Shown one piece after another: positions 1 to 6,954 of a DNA stretch of 32,274 nucleotides. The DNA lies in assembly GCA_027315005.1 (NCBI GenBank), contig DAHUZT010000081.1, positions 1-32,274 on the forward strand, read 5' to 3'. The stretch is from Acidimicrobiaceae bacterium. GTDB taxonomy: Bacteria; Actinomycetota; Acidimicrobiia; Acidimicrobiales; RAAP-2. The notes below the pieces were generated by a model, which was not told where the DNA came from, made no database searches, and saw only the letters and a program-made list of their open reading frames with translations. Every line of letters starts with the position of its first letter. Positions within the stretch are counted from its first letter, which is position 1. The position numbers were made by a program, and so were the translations under genes.

Positions 1-360
1 ATCCCCGGTGTCGGCCCCGTGCTCGCCGCCATCTTCGTGGCCGAGATCGGCGATGTCTCCCGGTTCGCCTCGGCGCGTCACCTGTGCTCGTGGGCCGGAC
101 TCACCCCCACCCACCACGAGTCCGACCAAAAGGTCCGCCGAGGTCACATCACCCAGCAGGGATCACGACTCGTGCGCTGGGCGGCGGTCGAAGGCGTCGT
201 CCGCCAACGCGGCGCCACGGCCATCGCCGCGCACCACCACCGCGTCGGCGAGCGCCGCGGAAAGCAGATCGGGCGCGTGGCGGCCGCCCGCAAGCTTCTC
301 ATCCTCGTCTACTACGGCCTGCGTGACGGCGAGATCCGTTGCCTGGCCAAGGCGGGGTGA
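1..360 (+). mobile_element. IS110-family transposase, C-terminal part (5' end outside window)
   Basis: The frame is open from base 1 and stops at 358-360, so about 119 C-terminal residues are present. It starts with the helix-hairpin-helix-like IPGVGPVLAA stretch typical of the Transposase_20 (IS116/IS110/IS902) domain. It continues through the conserved region around WAGLTP and the GSRLVRWA segment, which carries the serine regarded as catalytic in this family. IS110 enzymes pair this domain with an N-terminal RuvC-like DEDD domain, expected left of the window. The part seen has no frameshift, so the element may be intact. IS110 elements usually lack terminal inverted repeats, so the right end cannot be placed by eye. 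The DNA downstream has strong hairpins, listed separately. Confidence 0.9.
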
Positions 361-522
361 GACCCGGAACGGACGCAGCCTGGTGCGAGCTCGTTGGATT
401 TCATGGTCCTCGCCTTGCGACGAGACCGGGCCGCTGATTGAGCCCACCAGGATGCGGCCGAACCACTCCACGTCGCAGTTCGGACGAAGAGATGAACGGC
501 ACCCGGGAGTTCGGGTTGCCCG

Positions 523-536
523 CCAGCACATGCTGG
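523..536. repeat. Hairpin CCAGCA-CA-TGCTGG
   Basis: A perfect 6-bp stem with a 2-base centre, 163 bp past the transposase stop. It lies in the presumed non-coding end of the IS110 element. It could be part of a structured RNA or simply a chance inverted repeat. Confidence 0.4.
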
Positions 537-589
537 TTCTGGAGATGGACCGCAACGCGTCCCCCACTTGGCAACACAGGGGACGACCA

Positions 590-610
590 CGAAGCCCCCA
601 ACGGGCTTCG
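590..610 (+). terminator. Hairpin CGAAGCCC-CCAAC-GGGCTTCG downstream of the transposase
   Basis: A perfect 8-bp stem with a 5-base loop. No U-tract follows on either strand, so it is only a possible terminator for the transposase transcript. It could equally be a stem of an IS-encoded structured RNA. Confidence 0.35.
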
Positions 611-984
611 CTTCCCATGATGTGAAGAGCAACTGACCGGGCCCTCAAGGCTTCCCCTGCGGGCGGGCCTTCGGCCGGCCTTGACCGCCCTCCCCGGTTC
701 TCGGTCACCCGAGGACTCCACTTCGGGCGCGCTCGTCAATCGGAAACCCGCGTCATCTACGCACCAGAAACTACCAACGGAGCCTGCGGCGCCCTCTTGA
801 CAAGCTGCGATCCTTCAGAGATGAAATTCCCCACCCCTGAGCCGGGTGGCGGGCCACTTGAAGGGTCCGCCAAACCGGAGGAGGGGACGGCTGTTCGAGA
901 TTCAGTCCCTCGATGAGACGCTCGACAGACCGGCGAGGAATTCGAAAGCAGCCACGTCTCGAAGCCACCGGCGGGTCGGAGCCT

Positions 985-1146
985 TCATCGGGACAACCAT
1001 GACTTCCGCTTGCGAGCGGGAGCCACGGACGTCCCGCACTGGCAACGTTCTTCCATCGGCACGTCGCCCAACACCTGCTCGATGTGGGCTCCGCAGCCCT
1101 TACAGGTTGGGCGCCCGCTCTCCTTGCACTTCGCCGCCGTCCACAT
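985..1146 (-). CDS. Possible small cysteine-rich (zinc-ribbon-like) protein
   Basis: A 53-residue frame that I do not recognise. It has five cysteines (7, 15, 18, 35, 37), arranged as CxxC near the middle and CxC further on, with His21 between them, and a basic tail (ARKRKSWLSR). This pattern would suit metal binding or a small zinc ribbon. The assumed ATG lies within an inverted repeat (1145-1160) of the type proposed as CsoR operator, and the gene diverges from the MMPL exporter, so it may be co-regulated with it. Against it: the only purine-rich stretch upstream (AAGGGG) is 1 nt from the ATG, too close for a normal ribosome site, and the frame is open further upstream (an ATG at 1200 would give 71 residues). 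It may be a chance frame. Confidence 0.4.
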   Translation of the reverse strand: MWTAAKCKESGRPTCKGCGAHIEQVLGDVPMEERCQCGTSVAPARKRKSWLSR

Positions 1147-1160
1147 ACCCCTTCGGGTAC
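1145..1160. promoter_or_regulatory. Candidate CsoR-type operator, copy A
   Basis: TACCC-CTTC-GGGTA (1146-1159), the same TACCC-N4-GGGTA form as the two copies at 1192-1209 and 1225-1240. It overlaps the presumed start of the divergent small cysteine-rich gene. CsoR-family repressors are known to bind GC-rich inverted repeats of this kind, and such a gene lies at 3558. Assignment is by inference. Confidence 0.5.
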
Positions 1161-1187
1161 TGCTGTCTGCCGATGCCTCCCGGAGGT

Positions 1188-1216
1188 TTGGGATACCCAT
1201 ATGGGTATCATGGTAT
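1188..1216 (+). promoter_or_regulatory. Candidate promoter of the MMPL gene
   Basis: TTGGGA (1188-1193) and TGGTAT (1211-1216) are separated by exactly 17 bp, a plausible -35/-10 pair. The perfect palindrome at 1192-1209 fills the spacer, so a bound repressor would block polymerase. Transcription would start near 1223, inside or just before the operator copy at 1225. Confidence 0.45.
1192..1209. promoter_or_regulatory. Candidate CsoR-type operator, copy B (perfect 18-bp palindrome)
   Basis: GATACCCATATGGGTATC equals its own reverse complement. Its core is TACCC-ATAT-GGGTA, matching copies A and C. It occupies the -35/-10 spacer of the likely MMPL promoter. Three copies of one motif next to a CsoR-family gene make it a strong operator candidate. 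Confidence 0.65.
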
Positions 1217-1224
1217 TGTTCCGG

Positions 1225-1240
1225 ATACCCAGTGGGGTAT
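1225..1240. promoter_or_regulatory. Candidate CsoR-type operator, copy C
   Basis: ATACCCAGTGGGGTAT, with core TACCC-AGTG-GGGTA. Its centre is 32 bp from that of copy B, about three helical turns. It includes the alternative MMPL start at 1239, which argues that translation starts further on, at 1266. Confidence 0.6.
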
Positions 1241-1265
1241 GAGCGAACGGACCAAAGGACGGCGC

Positions 1266-3500
1266 ATGACGGCATCCACGAGTACGGGACTTGACGTTGA
1301 ACCGGCGGCCTCTTCTCAGGAATCCCCGTCCGTCGAGCACGACGGCTCCGGATACGAACCCTCGAACAGGGACCGACCCCGTCCGTTCGCTCGTCTCGGG
1401 GCCTGGGCCGCTACCCACTTCCGCCGTGTGGTCGTGGCGTGGCTCCTCGTCATCGCCGCCTTCGGCTTCTTCGCGGTCCACGTCGAGAGTGCACTCGCGG
1501 GTGCCGGGTGGCAAGCGTCGGGCAGCCAGTCCGTCGCCGCCCGGGCCGTCATCGAGAAGAACTTCGCCGGGCTGGGTGCCACCGACCTCCAAGTTGTTGT
1601 GGTCGACCACCACGGACCGATCGGAACGGACCCCCAAGCCCTGACCATCGTGGCCAAGGCCACCCGAGTGCTTCGGAGTGATCCCCGGGTGTCCACCGTG
1701 GTCCCGCCGCAGGCCGGGGTGTCGATCGCGAGGGACGGCCGGACCGCCGTCATCACTGCCGGAGCGGCCGCGAACTCCAACGAGATGGTGCAGGCGGCGG
1801 AAGCCTTGGCGCCGAAGCTGGCGGAGCTGTCCTCGCCCGAAGTCAGCGTGACCCTGACCGGTGACAGCGCCCTGTGGGCCAACTTCAATACGGCCAACCG
1901 GTCCGCCATGCTCAAGTCGGAGATGCTGTCGTGGCCGGTGACGATCATCATCCTGATCATTGCCTTCGGCAGTCTGGTCGCCGCCGGCCTTCCCCTCCTC
2001 CTGACCATGGCCGGCCTGCTGGTCGCTGCCGGTGCCCTGGTGATCACCACCAAGTTCACTCCGGTGTCCATCTGGGCCCTCAACTTCGCCCTGATGTTCG
2101 CCCTGGCCTTGGGCATCGACTACGCCCTGTTCCTGGTCATGCGCTTCCGGTCCGCCCTCAAGCGGCGGGGGGCCGAGCCGGGCGATCACGAGGCCATCGT
2201 CGCCTCGGTGGCCGAGACGGTGGATACCGCCGGCAAGGCCGTGGCCTTCAGCGCCCTCACGGTGCTGGCCTCGCTCGCCGCCATCCTCATCGTCCCGAGC
2301 CCGGCCTTTCGCTCGATGGCCTTCGGGATCATGCTGGCCGTCGTGGCGGTGCTCATCGCCACCTTGACCTTGCTCCCGGCAGTCCTCGGCAAACTGGGTA
2401 CCAACATCAACAAGGGCACGATCCGACTCCGTCACCGGGCCCCGGCCGAGGGTCCGCTCGATCGGATGCTCCGCCGCTGGGGCAGGTTCCTCTGGCGTCA
2501 CCCCTTCCCAGCTGGCGCCGCCGCCCTCGTGCTGCTGCTCCTGGCCGCCGTCCCGATCATCGGGATGCGCACGAACATGCCCTCCATCACCATCGTCCCA
2601 CCCAGCGCGAACGCCAGGATCGGCTACTACCAGGTGACCAACGCATTCGGATCCGGCGCTCCTGGCACCCTCCAGGTGGTTGTGCCCGCAGCTGAGCAGC
2701 CACGGGCCATGGCCACTCTCGCCCATGCTCCCGGGGTGGCAGGGATCGTCCCCGGGCCGACCAACGCCGGATGGACCCTTGACCAGGTGGTTCCGACCAC
2801 GGGGCCGTCTACCGCTGCGACCGGCGCCACCATCGATCGGCTGCGTCGCGTCCTTCCCGCCGGGGCGCTGGTGGGCGGTGCGGCCGCGGAGAACCACGAC
2901 CTTCAGCAGTCTCTGGCCTCCTACACTCCTCTCGTGCTCGGGATCCTGGGGGTACTCGGGTTCATCCTGCTGCTGATCGCCCTCGGGGCGCCGTTGATCG
3001 CCGCCCTGGGCGTCCTCATCACGGCGCTCTCGGTGGCGGGTGCCTTCGGGATCGGGCGTCTCATCTTCCAGAACGGATTCCTGTCCGGTCCGTTGAACTT
3101 CCAGCCCCAGGGCTTCATCGACGCCTGGGCCCCGCTCTTCTTCGGGGCCATGGTCTTTGGGGTGGCCATGGACTACACGCTCTTCATGCTCTCTGCGGCC
3201 AAGGAGCGCTACGAGACCCAACGGGACCCCGAGCACGCCATGGTCGGGTCAATGCGAACTTCTGGCAGAGTGGTGCTCTCAGCCGCAGCCGTCATGGTCG
3301 CCGTCTTCCTCACCTTCGCCCTGTCCGGGCCTCTCGCACCGAAGGAGATGGGGGTGATCCTGGCCATTGCCGTGGCTCTCGACGCCCTGGTGGTGCGCCT
3401 GGTCGTGCTGCCGGTGGTCCTCCGCCTGGGCGGCCACAGCGCCTGGCACCAGCCGAAGTGGCTGGGCCATTTCCTGCCCAGGGTGCGGTTCTCTCACTGA
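1266..3500 (+). CDS. MMPL/RND-family membrane transporter
   Basis: A 744-residue exporter of the MMPL (MmpL/YdfJ-like) branch of the RND superfamily, expected to move hydrophobic or toxic compounds out of the cytoplasmic membrane using the proton gradient. A polar N-terminus of about 50 residues is followed by a membrane helix, an extracytoplasmic domain, a block of about five helices with the conserved GIDYALFLVMRFR segment, a second extracytoplasmic domain, and a second helix block with the matching GVAMDYTLFMLSAAKE segment. The Asp-Tyr pairs in these two segments are the proton-relay positions of the family. I chose ATG 1266 because AAAGGAC lies about 6 nt upstream; ATG 1239 lies within an operator-like repeat. 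It heads a likely operon with the CsoR-family gene 57 bp downstream. The substrate cannot be read from the sequence. Confidence 0.9.
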   Translation: MTASTSTGLDVEPAASSQESPSVEHDGSGYEPSNRDRPRPFARLGAWAATHFRRVVVAWLLVIAAFGFFAVHVESALAGAGWQASGSQSVAARAVIEKNFAGLGATDLQVVVVDHHGPIGTDPQALTIVAKATRVLRSDPRVSTVVPPQAGVSIARDGRTAVITAGAAANSNEMVQAAEALAPKLAELSSPEVSVTLTGDSALWANFNTANRSAMLKSEMLSWPVTIIILIIAFGSLVAAGLPLLLTMAGLLVAAGALVITTKFTPVSIWALNFALMFALALGIDYALFLVMRFRSALKRRGAEPGDHEAIVASVAETVDTAGKAVAFSALTVLASLAAILIVPSPAFRSMAFGIMLAVVAVLIATLTLLPAVLGKLGTNINKGTIRLRHRAPAEGPLDRMLRRWGRFLWRHPFPAGAAALVLLLLAAVPIIGMRTNMPSITIVPPSANARIGYYQVTNAFGSGAPGTLQVVVPAAEQPRAMATLAHAPGVAGIVPGPTNAGWTLDQVVPTTGPSTAATGATIDRLRRVLPAGALVGGAAAENHDLQQSLASYTPLVLGILGVLGFILLLIALGAPLIAALGVLITALSVAGAFGIGRLIFQNGFLSGPLNFQPQGFIDAWAPLFFGAMVFGVAMDYTLFMLSAAKERYETQRDPEHAMVGSMRTSGRVVLSAAAVMVAVFLTFALSGPLAPKEMGVILAIAVALDALVVRLVVLPVVLRLGGHSAWHQPKWLGHFLPRVRFSH

Positions 3501-3557
3501 CCTAGGAATATCGACCGATGATCGACCGACGAGACCGAGAAGAGCCAAGGAGCGAGT

Positions 3558-3827
3558 GTGCAACTACCCGATGAAGTGGTCACGGACCTCCGCAAACGGC
3601 TGAAGCGTGCCGGGGGCCAGGTCCAGGCCGTGGAGACCATGCTGGCCGACGGACGAGAGTGCCGCGACATCGTGACCCAGCTCAGCGCCGCCACCAAGGC
3701 CCTCGAACAGGTCGGCTTCCGGCTGATCGCCAGTGGCCTGACCTACTGTCTGGAGCACCCCGAAGAGGCGGCCGAGTCCGGCTATCCCCTCGACGAGGTG
3801 CAGCGACTGTTCACCAAGCTGGCCTGA
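3558..3827 (+). CDS. CsoR/RcnR-family (DUF156) transcriptional repressor, Cys-Gly-Cys variant
   Basis: An 89-residue all-helical repressor that senses a metal or reactive sulfur or aldehyde species and then leaves the DNA. The N-terminal helix RLKRAGGQVQAVETML matches the family's conserved RLKRxxGQ DNA-contacting stretch. Cys35 and Cys64 align with the two cysteine ligands of copper CsoR (36 and 65), but the intervening His61 is Gly60 here. A two-cysteine site without the His is the pattern of the persulfide sensor CstR, so a thiol or persulfide signal is at least as likely as Cu(I). The start is GTG 3558 with AAGGAG 5 nt upstream. It lies between the MMPL exporter and the methyltransferase on the same strand. 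Three TACCC-N4-GGGTA repeats upstream of the exporter are its likely operators. Confidence 0.9.
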   Translation: MQLPDEVVTDLRKRLKRAGGQVQAVETMLADGRECRDIVTQLSAATKALEQVGFRLIASGLTYCLEHPEEAAESGYPLDEVQRLFTKLA

Positions 3828-3867
3828 CTGTCGTCAGCGAGGACCGTCACAAGGAGAGCCACTGAGC

Positions 3868-4482
3868 ATGGGCAGCCAGCAGTGGGACGAGCGGTATAGC
3901 GGCGACGAGCTCGTGTGGACGAGCACGCCCGATCAGTTCCTGGTCGCCGAGGTGGCCGGTTTGCCCGCCGGGCGGGCGGTGGACCTCGCCTGTGGCGAGG
4001 GACGCAACTCGATCTGGCTCGCCGAGCAGGGCTGGCAGGTTACGGGGGTCGACTTCTCGGCGGTGGGCTTGGCGAGAGCGCAGCGGTTCGCTGACCTTTG
4101 GGATGTCAAGGTCACCTGGGTCGAGGCCTCCGTGGAGGACTGGACGCCGCCTTCTCACGGGTTCGACCTCGTCGTGGTGCTCTACCTCCAGCTCCCACAG
4201 CCGGCCCGTGAAGCGGCCCTCGCTGTCGCCGCTGCCTCTGTGGCTCCGGGGGGAGCGCTCCTCGTGGGCGCCCACGATCAGGACAATTTGACCCGAGGGT
4301 ATGGAGGTCCACCGAACGCCGACATGCTCTACCAGGTGAGCGACGTCACCGTTGCCGCGGCCGCCGCCGATTTGAACGTGGAGCGGGCCGAGCAGGCGGT
4401 GAGGGTCGTGGACACCGACGCTGGTCCGAAGGAGGCAATCGACACCGTCGTAAGGGCTCGTCGTCCGGTGGACGGCCTATGA
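3868..4482 (+). CDS. Class I SAM-dependent methyltransferase (TehB/TPMT-like)
   Basis: A 204-residue cytoplasmic methyltransferase with a Rossmann fold. The N-terminus has the WDERY signature seen in small TehB/thiopurine-methyltransferase-like detoxification enzymes. Motif I is VDLACGEGRNSIWLA (about 38-52), the acidic residue for the SAM ribose is Asp62 in VTGVDFS, and a later strand is FDLVVVLYLQLP (99-110). AAGGAG lies 11 nt before ATG 3868, a rather long spacing. It is the third gene of the MMPL-CsoR-methyltransferase run, 40 bp after the repressor, so it probably shares its signal. Relatives methylate tellurite, thiols or sulfide, which would fit a thiol-responsive operon, but the substrate is not visible. 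Confidence 0.85.
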   Translation: MGSQQWDERYSGDELVWTSTPDQFLVAEVAGLPAGRAVDLACGEGRNSIWLAEQGWQVTGVDFSAVGLARAQRFADLWDVKVTWVEASVEDWTPPSHGFDLVVVLYLQLPQPAREAALAVAAASVAPGGALLVGAHDQDNLTRGYGGPPNADMLYQVSDVTVAAAAADLNVERAEQAVRVVDTDAGPKEAIDTVVRARRPVDGL

Positions 4483-4886
4483 GATGCCATCGTGTTGGGG
4501 CGAGGAGGGATGGACAGCCCGAAGACAAGTCGACATAGAGCATCCATGAGCTTCTGCTTCGACCACAACCTTCCTCGCTGTACAACCGTCCTACTCAGTG
4601 GCAACGAGTTCACCAAGATCCGGAGCCGGGTGGCCTCTGCTCTCGCCGGGGACGTCCTGGACGCACCGGGGACGTCCCGGGAGTCGGGTTCGGCTCCGGC
4701 TGCGGCAGGTACCGGGGGGAACCTCGCCCCCGGCTCTCTCAGACCCTGATATCGCAACCGATGGGCCGGACACCGCATCGAACCCTACAGAGTCCGATCG
4801 GATCGTCGATTCGTGCGTCAACGCCCGCGAGTATTTCGATGACGAGGGTCCACGTCCGAGCAGGTCTCCGTCGGGCCATGCCACGT
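4483..4886. other. Intergenic region between two convergent operons
   Basis: About 400 bp between the methyltransferase stop and the stop of the minus-strand ABC permease. No frame is convincing on either strand. It contains a direct repeat of CCGGGGACGTCC (4646-4657 and 4668-4679; the second copy extends the palindrome GGGACGTCCC) and a hairpin at 4712-4733 that may terminate the methyltransferase operon. Confidence 0.5.
4712..4733 (+). terminator. Possible terminator of the MMPL-CsoR-methyltransferase operon
   Basis: CCGGGGG pairs with CCCCCGG across an 8-base loop, followed by CTCTCTC rather than a T-run. It is a GC-rich hairpin without a proper U-tract, so the call is tentative. Confidence 0.3.
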
Positions 4887-5735
4887 TCATGCGTCTCTTC
4901 GCACCATCAGCCACCCTCCGACGCCGAGGGCGAGCACCGCATAGGCGCACAGCAGCGCGAAGCCGGTCCACGGACTGAACGAGGTCGCCGGTCCGACGGT
5001 AGCGTGTACCCGCGTCATGGCACTGCTGATGTTGAAGGGGAGGAACTTCCCGAGTGGCTGGTTGATCGAGGTCGGTAGGGCCTGGATGACGATCGGCAGC
5101 ACCAGGAGGGCCCCGACGTAGGCCGTAATGGCACCCGCGGTGTGGCGGATGATGGCGGCCAGGCCCAAAGCGAACAAGCCCAGCACTGCGACCACCAGGC
5201 CGCCCCCGGCCACTGCCCGCAGCACTCCCGGTTGTCCGAGCGTGGCATGGGTGGCGGGGCTGGTCAGCAGGGACTGACCGACGAAGAACGCTGCGAAGGC
5301 CAGTACCTCGCTGACGACGACAGCGACGGCAGCGAAGACCACCGTCTTGGCAGCCAACACCAATGGGCGATTCGGAACGGCCGCCAACGTCGACCGGATG
5401 GTGCCGGTTCCATACTCCGCACTCATCACCAGGATGCCGAGGACGCCGATGACCAGTTGACTGAAGAGAAGCCCTCGAAGACTGACCTTGGTCGGATCGA
5501 ACGACAGGCGGGCCGCCGGAGTCATCGTGGCCCACCGGCCGGGGATGGTGGCTCCGGCGATGATGGCGATGCCGATGGTGAGCACGGCCATAGCCGCCAG
5601 TGTCCAGCGGGTGGAGCGGACGCTCCGTAGCTTGATCCATTCGGACCGGAGGACGCTTGTCACCCGAAGATGCCGGACAGCAACTGCGGACCGCTCGCCA
5701 CCCTGGTTCGGACGTTCTGTGATGGTGATTGTCAT
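4887..5735 (-). CDS. ABC-2 type transporter permease
   Basis: A 282-residue membrane protein with about six hydrophobic helices and the N-terminal LRSEWIKLRSVRSTRW segment typical of ABC-2 (NatB/BcrB-like) exporter permeases. After the first helix there is an extracytoplasmic stretch, then MSAEYGTGTIRSTLAAVPNR, the conserved amphipathic coupling region that contacts the ATPase. The protein ends in a final helix followed by RRDA. It begins 5 bp after the ATPase gene stop at 5741, so the two genes form an operon encoding one exporter. The divergent sensor kinase and regulator pair suggests the transporter is made in response to a membrane-active signal. The substrate is unknown; antimicrobial peptides or lipids are common for this class. 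Confidence 0.85.
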   Translation of the reverse strand: MTITITERPNQGGERSAVAVRHLRVTSVLRSEWIKLRSVRSTRWTLAAMAVLTIGIAIIAGATIPGRWATMTPAARLSFDPTKVSLRGLLFSQLVIGVLGILVMSAEYGTGTIRSTLAAVPNRPLVLAAKTVVFAAVAVVVSEVLAFAAFFVGQSLLTSPATHATLGQPGVLRAVAGGGLVVAVLGLFALGLAAIIRHTAGAITAYVGALLVLPIVIQALPTSINQPLGKFLPFNISSAMTRVHATVGPATSFSPWTGFALLCAYAVLALGVGGWLMVRRDA

Positions 5736-5740
5736 GTCGC

Positions 5741-6706
5741 CTACTCTCGTGATCCTGAACTCGTGACGGGAAGCCTCTCTTCGAACGCAGTGGGCAACTC
5801 ACCGCTGAATTCGACGCTGTCTCGGGTCATCTCCATGAAGGCTTCTTCGAGCGAGGCGCTCTGTATCGAAAGCTCGTGGAGGTGGATGCCGTTGCTGCCG
5901 GCGATATCTCCGATGACGTCTGCGGCCAACCCACTGACGGAAAGGGTCCCATCCGGCTCTCTGGTGACGTGGACGTTGCGGGAGTCGTGAGCAAGCAGCT
6001 TCTCTGCGAGATCGTCGGCCCGGGGGGACCTGACCCGGACGAACTGACCCGAGCTCTCGGCGATGAACGCCGCCACCGAACCGGTCGACAGCAGCCGGCC
6101 GCGGCCGATGACCACCAACTGATCGGCGGTCAGCGCCATTTCGCTCATAAGGTGGCTCGAGACCAGCACCGTCCGGCCTTCGGCGGCCAGGCCCTTGAGT
6201 AGATTGCGGACCCACAGGATGCCCTCTGGATCGAGACCGTTGACCGGCTCGTCGAAGAGGAGCACCCCCGGGTCGCCGAGGAGCGCGGCGGCGATGCCCA
6301 GCCGCTGCCCCATGCCCAGCGAGAACTTGCCGGCCCGCTTCTTCGCCACTCCACTCAGACCTACCAGAGCGAGCACCTCATCGACGCGGGAAGTGGGAAT
6401 GTCGTTGGACGCCGCCAAGAACAGCAAGTGGTTGAACGCACTCCGCCCTGGATGGATGGCCTTCGCCTCGAGCAGGGCACCCACCTCGCGGAGGGGCAGG
6501 CCGAGACTGCGGTACGGACGACCGTTGATTCGCGCTGTTCCGGCGTCGGGTTCGTCGAGACCCATGATCATCCTCATGGTGGTGGACTTGCCGGAACCGT
6601 TGGGGCCCAGGAAGCCGGTCACCTGACCGGGATCGATGCGGAACGAAAGGTCGTCGACGGCGACCGTCTCCTGGTACTTCTTGGTAAGGCCCTCTACCTC
6701 GATCAT
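5741..6706 (-). CDS. ABC transporter ATP-binding protein (ABC-2 exporter ATPase)
   Basis: A 321-residue ATPase of the DrrA/NatA/BcrA type. The Walker A motif is GPNGSGKST (34-42), the Q-loop follows around 75-80, the signature is the variant SLGMGQ (129-134), the Walker B/D-loop region is VLLFDEPVNGLDPEG (148-162), and the switch His is His185. The C-terminal 100 residues form the accessory domain seen in ABC-2 ATPases. I start it at 6706 (MIEVEGLTKKY) because GGAGG lies 7 nt upstream; an upstream GTG would add 17 non-conserved residues. It is the first gene of a two-gene operon with the permease and diverges from the kinase gene across about 250 bp. Confidence 0.9.
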   Translation of the reverse strand: MIEVEGLTKKYQETVAVDDLSFRIDPGQVTGFLGPNGSGKSTTMRMIMGLDEPDAGTARINGRPYRSLGLPLREVGALLEAKAIHPGRSAFNHLLFLAASNDIPTSRVDEVLALVGLSGVAKKRAGKFSLGMGQRLGIAAALLGDPGVLLFDEPVNGLDPEGILWVRNLLKGLAAEGRTVLVSSHLMSEMALTADQLVVIGRGRLLSTGSVAAFIAESSGQFVRVRSPRADDLAEKLLAHDSRNVHVTREPDGTLSVSGLAADVIGDIAGSNGIHLHELSIQSASLEEAFMEMTRDSVEFSGELPTAFEERLPVTSSGSRE

Positions 6707-6867
6707 CCCGTCGCCTCCGTGGTCGCTCGCAACCCGTCGGTCGTCACCGGCAGGCATGCTGCTCTGCGTATCCGAGCTGGTCTATGCATCTTGACGGTTC
6801 GACGGAAGGATTCCATCGGCCACCGGACGCTTTTGGCATCATCCCTACGATGTAGTTGCCGGCGTCG

Positions 6868-6881
6868 CCGTCGGCCGACGG
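6868..6881. promoter_or_regulatory. Perfect 14-bp palindrome in the ABC exporter/two-component divergent region
   Basis: CCGTCGGCCGACGG is its own reverse complement and sits about midway between the ABC operon start (6706) and the kinase start (6955). NarL/DesR-type regulators bind inverted repeats in promoters they control, so it is a candidate site for the regulator encoded at 8205. This is inference; GC-rich palindromes also arise by chance. Confidence 0.35.
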
Positions 6882-6954
6882 GTACACGCTGTGATACTGC
6901 GGAAATCAACCCGAGTCGGACGCATCAATGGCGCACTATCGGTAGCGTCGGAGT

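Larger units (their letters stand above)
361..984. other. Gene-free stretch downstream of the IS110 transposase
   Basis: About 620 bp in which no frame looks like a real protein; the open frames on both strands are arginine/serine/proline-rich and have no recognisable motif. It holds two clear inverted repeats (523-536 and 590-610). A further GC-rich stretch around 645-700 has scattered short inverted repeats. Part of this region is probably the non-coding right end of the IS110 element; the rest leads up to the module at 985-4482. Confidence 0.5.

Noticed and set aside
771..3236. An 821-codon open frame antisense to the MMPL gene
   Set aside because: It is Gly/Asp/His/Arg-rich with no domains and lies fully antisense to a clear transporter; such frames are common opposite high-GC genes.
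4591..5802. A 403-codon minus-strand frame overlapping the ABC permease
   Set aside because: The permease frame on the same strand has clear membrane helices and ABC-2 motifs; this frame has none.
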